A stretch of DNA of 64,000 nucleotides from Citrus sinensis (Eukaryota; Streptophyta; Magnoliopsida; Sapindales; Rutaceae). Location: positions 1,364,001 to 1,428,000 of the forward strand of contig NC_068563.1 of the NCBI RefSeq assembly GCF_022201045.2. Reading direction: 5' to 3'. The notes below the pieces were generated by a model that had not been told where the DNA came from, made no database searches, and saw nothing but the letters and a program-made list of their open reading frames with translations. Position numbers and translations under genes: made by a program. Position 1 is the stretch's first letter. Each line of letters starts with the position of its first letter. Positions 61,355-64,000 of this stretch are shown piece after piece.

Positions 61355-63102
61355 GTCGTTTTTACAGTTAATCGATGGATCCAAAAAAGAGGACGAGTTG
61401 CGAAGACAGAGAGATGGCGTGCTGATCAAAGCAGACAGGCAGAAGGAGTTTAGACTTTAGCAAAACAAAATGATTTTGATTTCTTTAACTTAAATGGAAG
61501 TTAATTTGGTGGCTAATGGACTATGACGCGCTGACCGTTGGAACGTTGAAACGGCAATTCCTCCTTTCGTTTTGTGGGACTTGGTAAAGAAATGGACCAA
61601 ACAGGCAGGGGTCTTTGAGCACAAAGAAAAGTCAATGTTATGTCATCGTTACTCGTTGGTTGCCTAATGAAATTGTCAAATATTTATTATTTATTATATA
61701 TATATATAAGAGAAAATTAGTATTTTAAAATAAACTAAAATTGACGTTTATGAAATATGATTTATAGATTAGAAAAAAAAAGTTTGAATTTTTTCGCAAA
61801 GCAAAACTCAAAAAAATCACACTGCGTGTCGACACGAGTTGGTTTGGTTTCGAATTAAACTGAACCGGTCGATTTTTAATTAATATATAAATCTAATGGA
61901 ATTGAACTAGTTTGATTATGATGTTTTAGTTAATTCCTTTGTATTTTGTGATTTTTTCGACTTTTAGTTTCTTTTAGACCGATTAATATTCATTAATTAT
62001 TAGAAGCGAAGTGAATCACCAGTTTGATTCGGTGTTTTGGTGGACCCATATTTTTTTGTCCACCTTTCATTGATATTTACATCTCTTTCCTTTATCTATA
62101 TAGTGAAGGGTTCGAGGCTCCTTAATATTGTGAGATTAAAACTCCAAAAAGAGAGATAGAGAGAACTAATTTGATGAGTAATGCTGTTCATGTTAGTGCC
62201 AAATAACACCATCACACGAAGCAATCTTATTGATTTACCACTTTAGTTTCATTCAATTGATGCTAAATTGTGGTACAGTACATAGGTGATTAATAAGTTG
62301 GATGAAGTTTTCATGGAATAACGTCTGTATCTGTTGTTTCTTCTTAGGTGTATACATCTGCAATATGTCAAATTCAGATTCTAGCTAGTTGTTGATAACT
62401 AGTTTTAAACTTACAGAAGATAATGAACGCTAATATAGTACAAAGCCACAAATATTGTATTAGAGTTTGTAATTATTTATTGTTCCCAACTGGCCATCTA
62501 CTTATTAATAACTAATTGAAGTATGCATTTAACAATATAAAGAGATTTCTATATAGGCACTTGATAATTTTTTCCCCATATGGAGATTTCCTGCAAGGAT
62601 TTGCCGTTTCTAGGAAAGAAAAATATGCATACGTTATGCTTTTTTGGGAGTATTAGTAATTATCATTACTTGTTAGGTTTGAGTCAATCAATATTAATCT
62701 TTTCTCCTAATTAAATAATTAGGTAGTGTTACATCTTCCATATAGATTGTGAATAGAATATATATTCCTTTGTGGTTAAAAATCTAGACCATGTTATATT
62801 AACTAAAATTTAGATGATCCCAATAAATATCTAATGTAATTATCAATAGACTTATATAATTTTAATTTTTAAAAAAATTGATAAACATAAATAATGATGG
62901 CCAACAATAAGGGTCCATTCATTGGGTTCGTTTAATCCTTAATGGAACATTTAAAAATTTGCTTTATATTTAAGTTTAAATTTGACTTACTCTAGTACTA
63001 TGGTGTGCTGGAGCTACAAACATTTAATATAAATTAGTATATATAAATTGATGTAATATGAAGAGAGTATGATAGTCATTTTTCTTGTGCTCATAATATT
63101 TT
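61355..63102. other. KEULE promoter and AT-rich intergenic DNA
   Basis: The first few hundred bases hold the KEULE leader and promoter. Farther right there is a short TA run near 61697 and no recognisable gene. Confidence 0.4.
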
Positions 63103-63700
63103 TAGACCAGTTTGAGATTGCGGAGGCTGATGAAATAAGCTGATTGTGTTGTGCAGATAAAATAAGCTGCTAATTAAAAAAGTAACTTGGCGTTTGGTAA
63201 ACTATGTTGTTGCAGTTACTGTGAGTTTGAAAAGTAAAGTATGTGTTTGATAAATTTTATTACGAAAATGCTATTTTATTACATAATGACCAAAATAGAC
63301 ATATGTTTTTATTACTTTATATTTTTAGAGTATGTTTAATAAAATTGTTTAGACATATATTTTTTCTTAAATATTAGACATATCTTTGTTTTTTAAATAT
63401 GTAAAATTACATTAAAAAACTCAATTAAAAAAATCTAAAGAACTTTATAATCTGTTACATAAAATATGATAAAGATAAATGTATGATTTATATATTAGGG
63501 TTTATGGATAAATAAGATATAATTATTATTTTTTAAATCTAAGGTTATAATAGGAATTTTAAAAAGGTATGGTAGTTTATTAAATAAGTTGCTTATAAAA
63601 AGCAACTCTCTACCTACTTTTAAAAACTGCTGATAAAATGAAGAAAATTATGAAATAAGCAACTTATTGAATTTCAACCACAATCCCAAACGGGCCCTTA
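63103..63700. mobile_element. Possible hAT-like non-autonomous element
   Basis: Near 63109 GTTTGAGATTGCGG matches, in reverse complement, the right end GTTTGGGATTGTGG (63679-63692). The right tip reads AAGGGCCCGTTTGGG on the minus strand, a common terminus of plant hAT MITEs. AATAAGCTG/AATAAGTTG words recur in opposite orientation just inside both ends. I found no clear 8-bp target duplication and the boundaries are approximate. Confidence 0.4.
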
Positions 63701-64000
63701 ATATAGTTAATCTTTTCATGCCCGTTGTGATAAGTGGTTTGTACGTTAGTCCACACATTGAAGTTTGAAAAATTTATAAAAATAACTTAAATTTTTTTGT
63801 AATTTTCACAATTGGCCCTCCAAAGTTTTTTCGATCATAATTAGCTAAATATAAGGTTTCTTTCCCAAATTATCCTTGTCTATCAAACCAAATGCAACTT
63901 TTCTTCTCTCTTTATCAAAGCAAACGCAGCCTTTCACTCTTGAATCGTCAACGGAAAACGACGACGACGAACGATAAAAGTGACATTCAATCAAATGCAA
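63701..64000. other. Right edge, no supported feature
   Basis: AT-rich until about 63895, then a GC-richer end with an ACG/GAC-rich run (63957-63975). It could be the leader of a gene beyond the window, but nothing here shows it. Confidence 0.25.

Overview
This window is nuclear DNA of a flowering plant, most likely a eudicot. The AT-rich intergenic DNA, the many small GT-AG introns and the gene families all point that way: plastid transit peptides, KEULE, TIP1-type S-acyltransferase, L-galactose dehydrogenase and a CC-NBS-LRR relic. A woody rosid such as Citrus is my impression only. Exon structures were built by hand, by matching splice sites and reading frame to known families. Every multi-exon model given as intact keeps one open frame from start to stop.

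Layout. 0.5-13.7 kb: an RMD5-type RING protein of the CTLH/GID ubiquitin ligase (minus) lies head to head with a plastid methionine sulfoxide reductase B (plus). The thylakoid K+/H+ antiporter KEA3 (plus, 19 coding exons) follows. 14.4-18.9 kb: two SPT2-like chromatin-protein paralogues lie in tandem. The first is a single exon behind its own TATA box. The second keeps its introns but has a premature stop and a lost exon edge. 20.1-25.8 kb: a spinster-type major facilitator transporter (16 exons). 26.6 kb: a small unrecognised protein. 27.4-30.5 kb: plastid soluble inorganic pyrophosphatase (minus).

30.5-36 kb is a gene-poor decay zone. It holds a foldback element, a broken copy of the pyrophosphatase 3' end, and a ruined CC-NBS-LRR resistance gene. 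36-45.1 kb: a TIP1/PAT24 ankyrin-DHHC S-acyltransferase (plus) converges on L-galactose dehydrogenase (minus). 45.4-46.8 kb holds two adjacent terminal-inverted-repeat elements. 49.2-50.7 kb: a bHLH transcription factor of the bHLH18/25 type. 50.7-55.2 kb has no clear gene but carries two well-bounded MITEs, one with a 9-bp and one with a 3-bp target duplication. 55.2-61.4 kb: KEULE, a Sec1/Munc18 protein (minus, 21 coding exons). The last 2.6 kb are AT-rich with a possible hAT-like element.

The genes do not form a pathway cluster. Three encode plastid proteins (MSRB, KEA3, pyrophosphatase) and several others are housekeeping, which looks like ordinary plant synteny. I found no convincing new multi-gene system. 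The most unusual items are the SPT2-like pair, which looks like intron loss with a fossil splice acceptor, the pyrophosphatase fragment next to the dead resistance gene, and the set of small transposons with readable target duplications.
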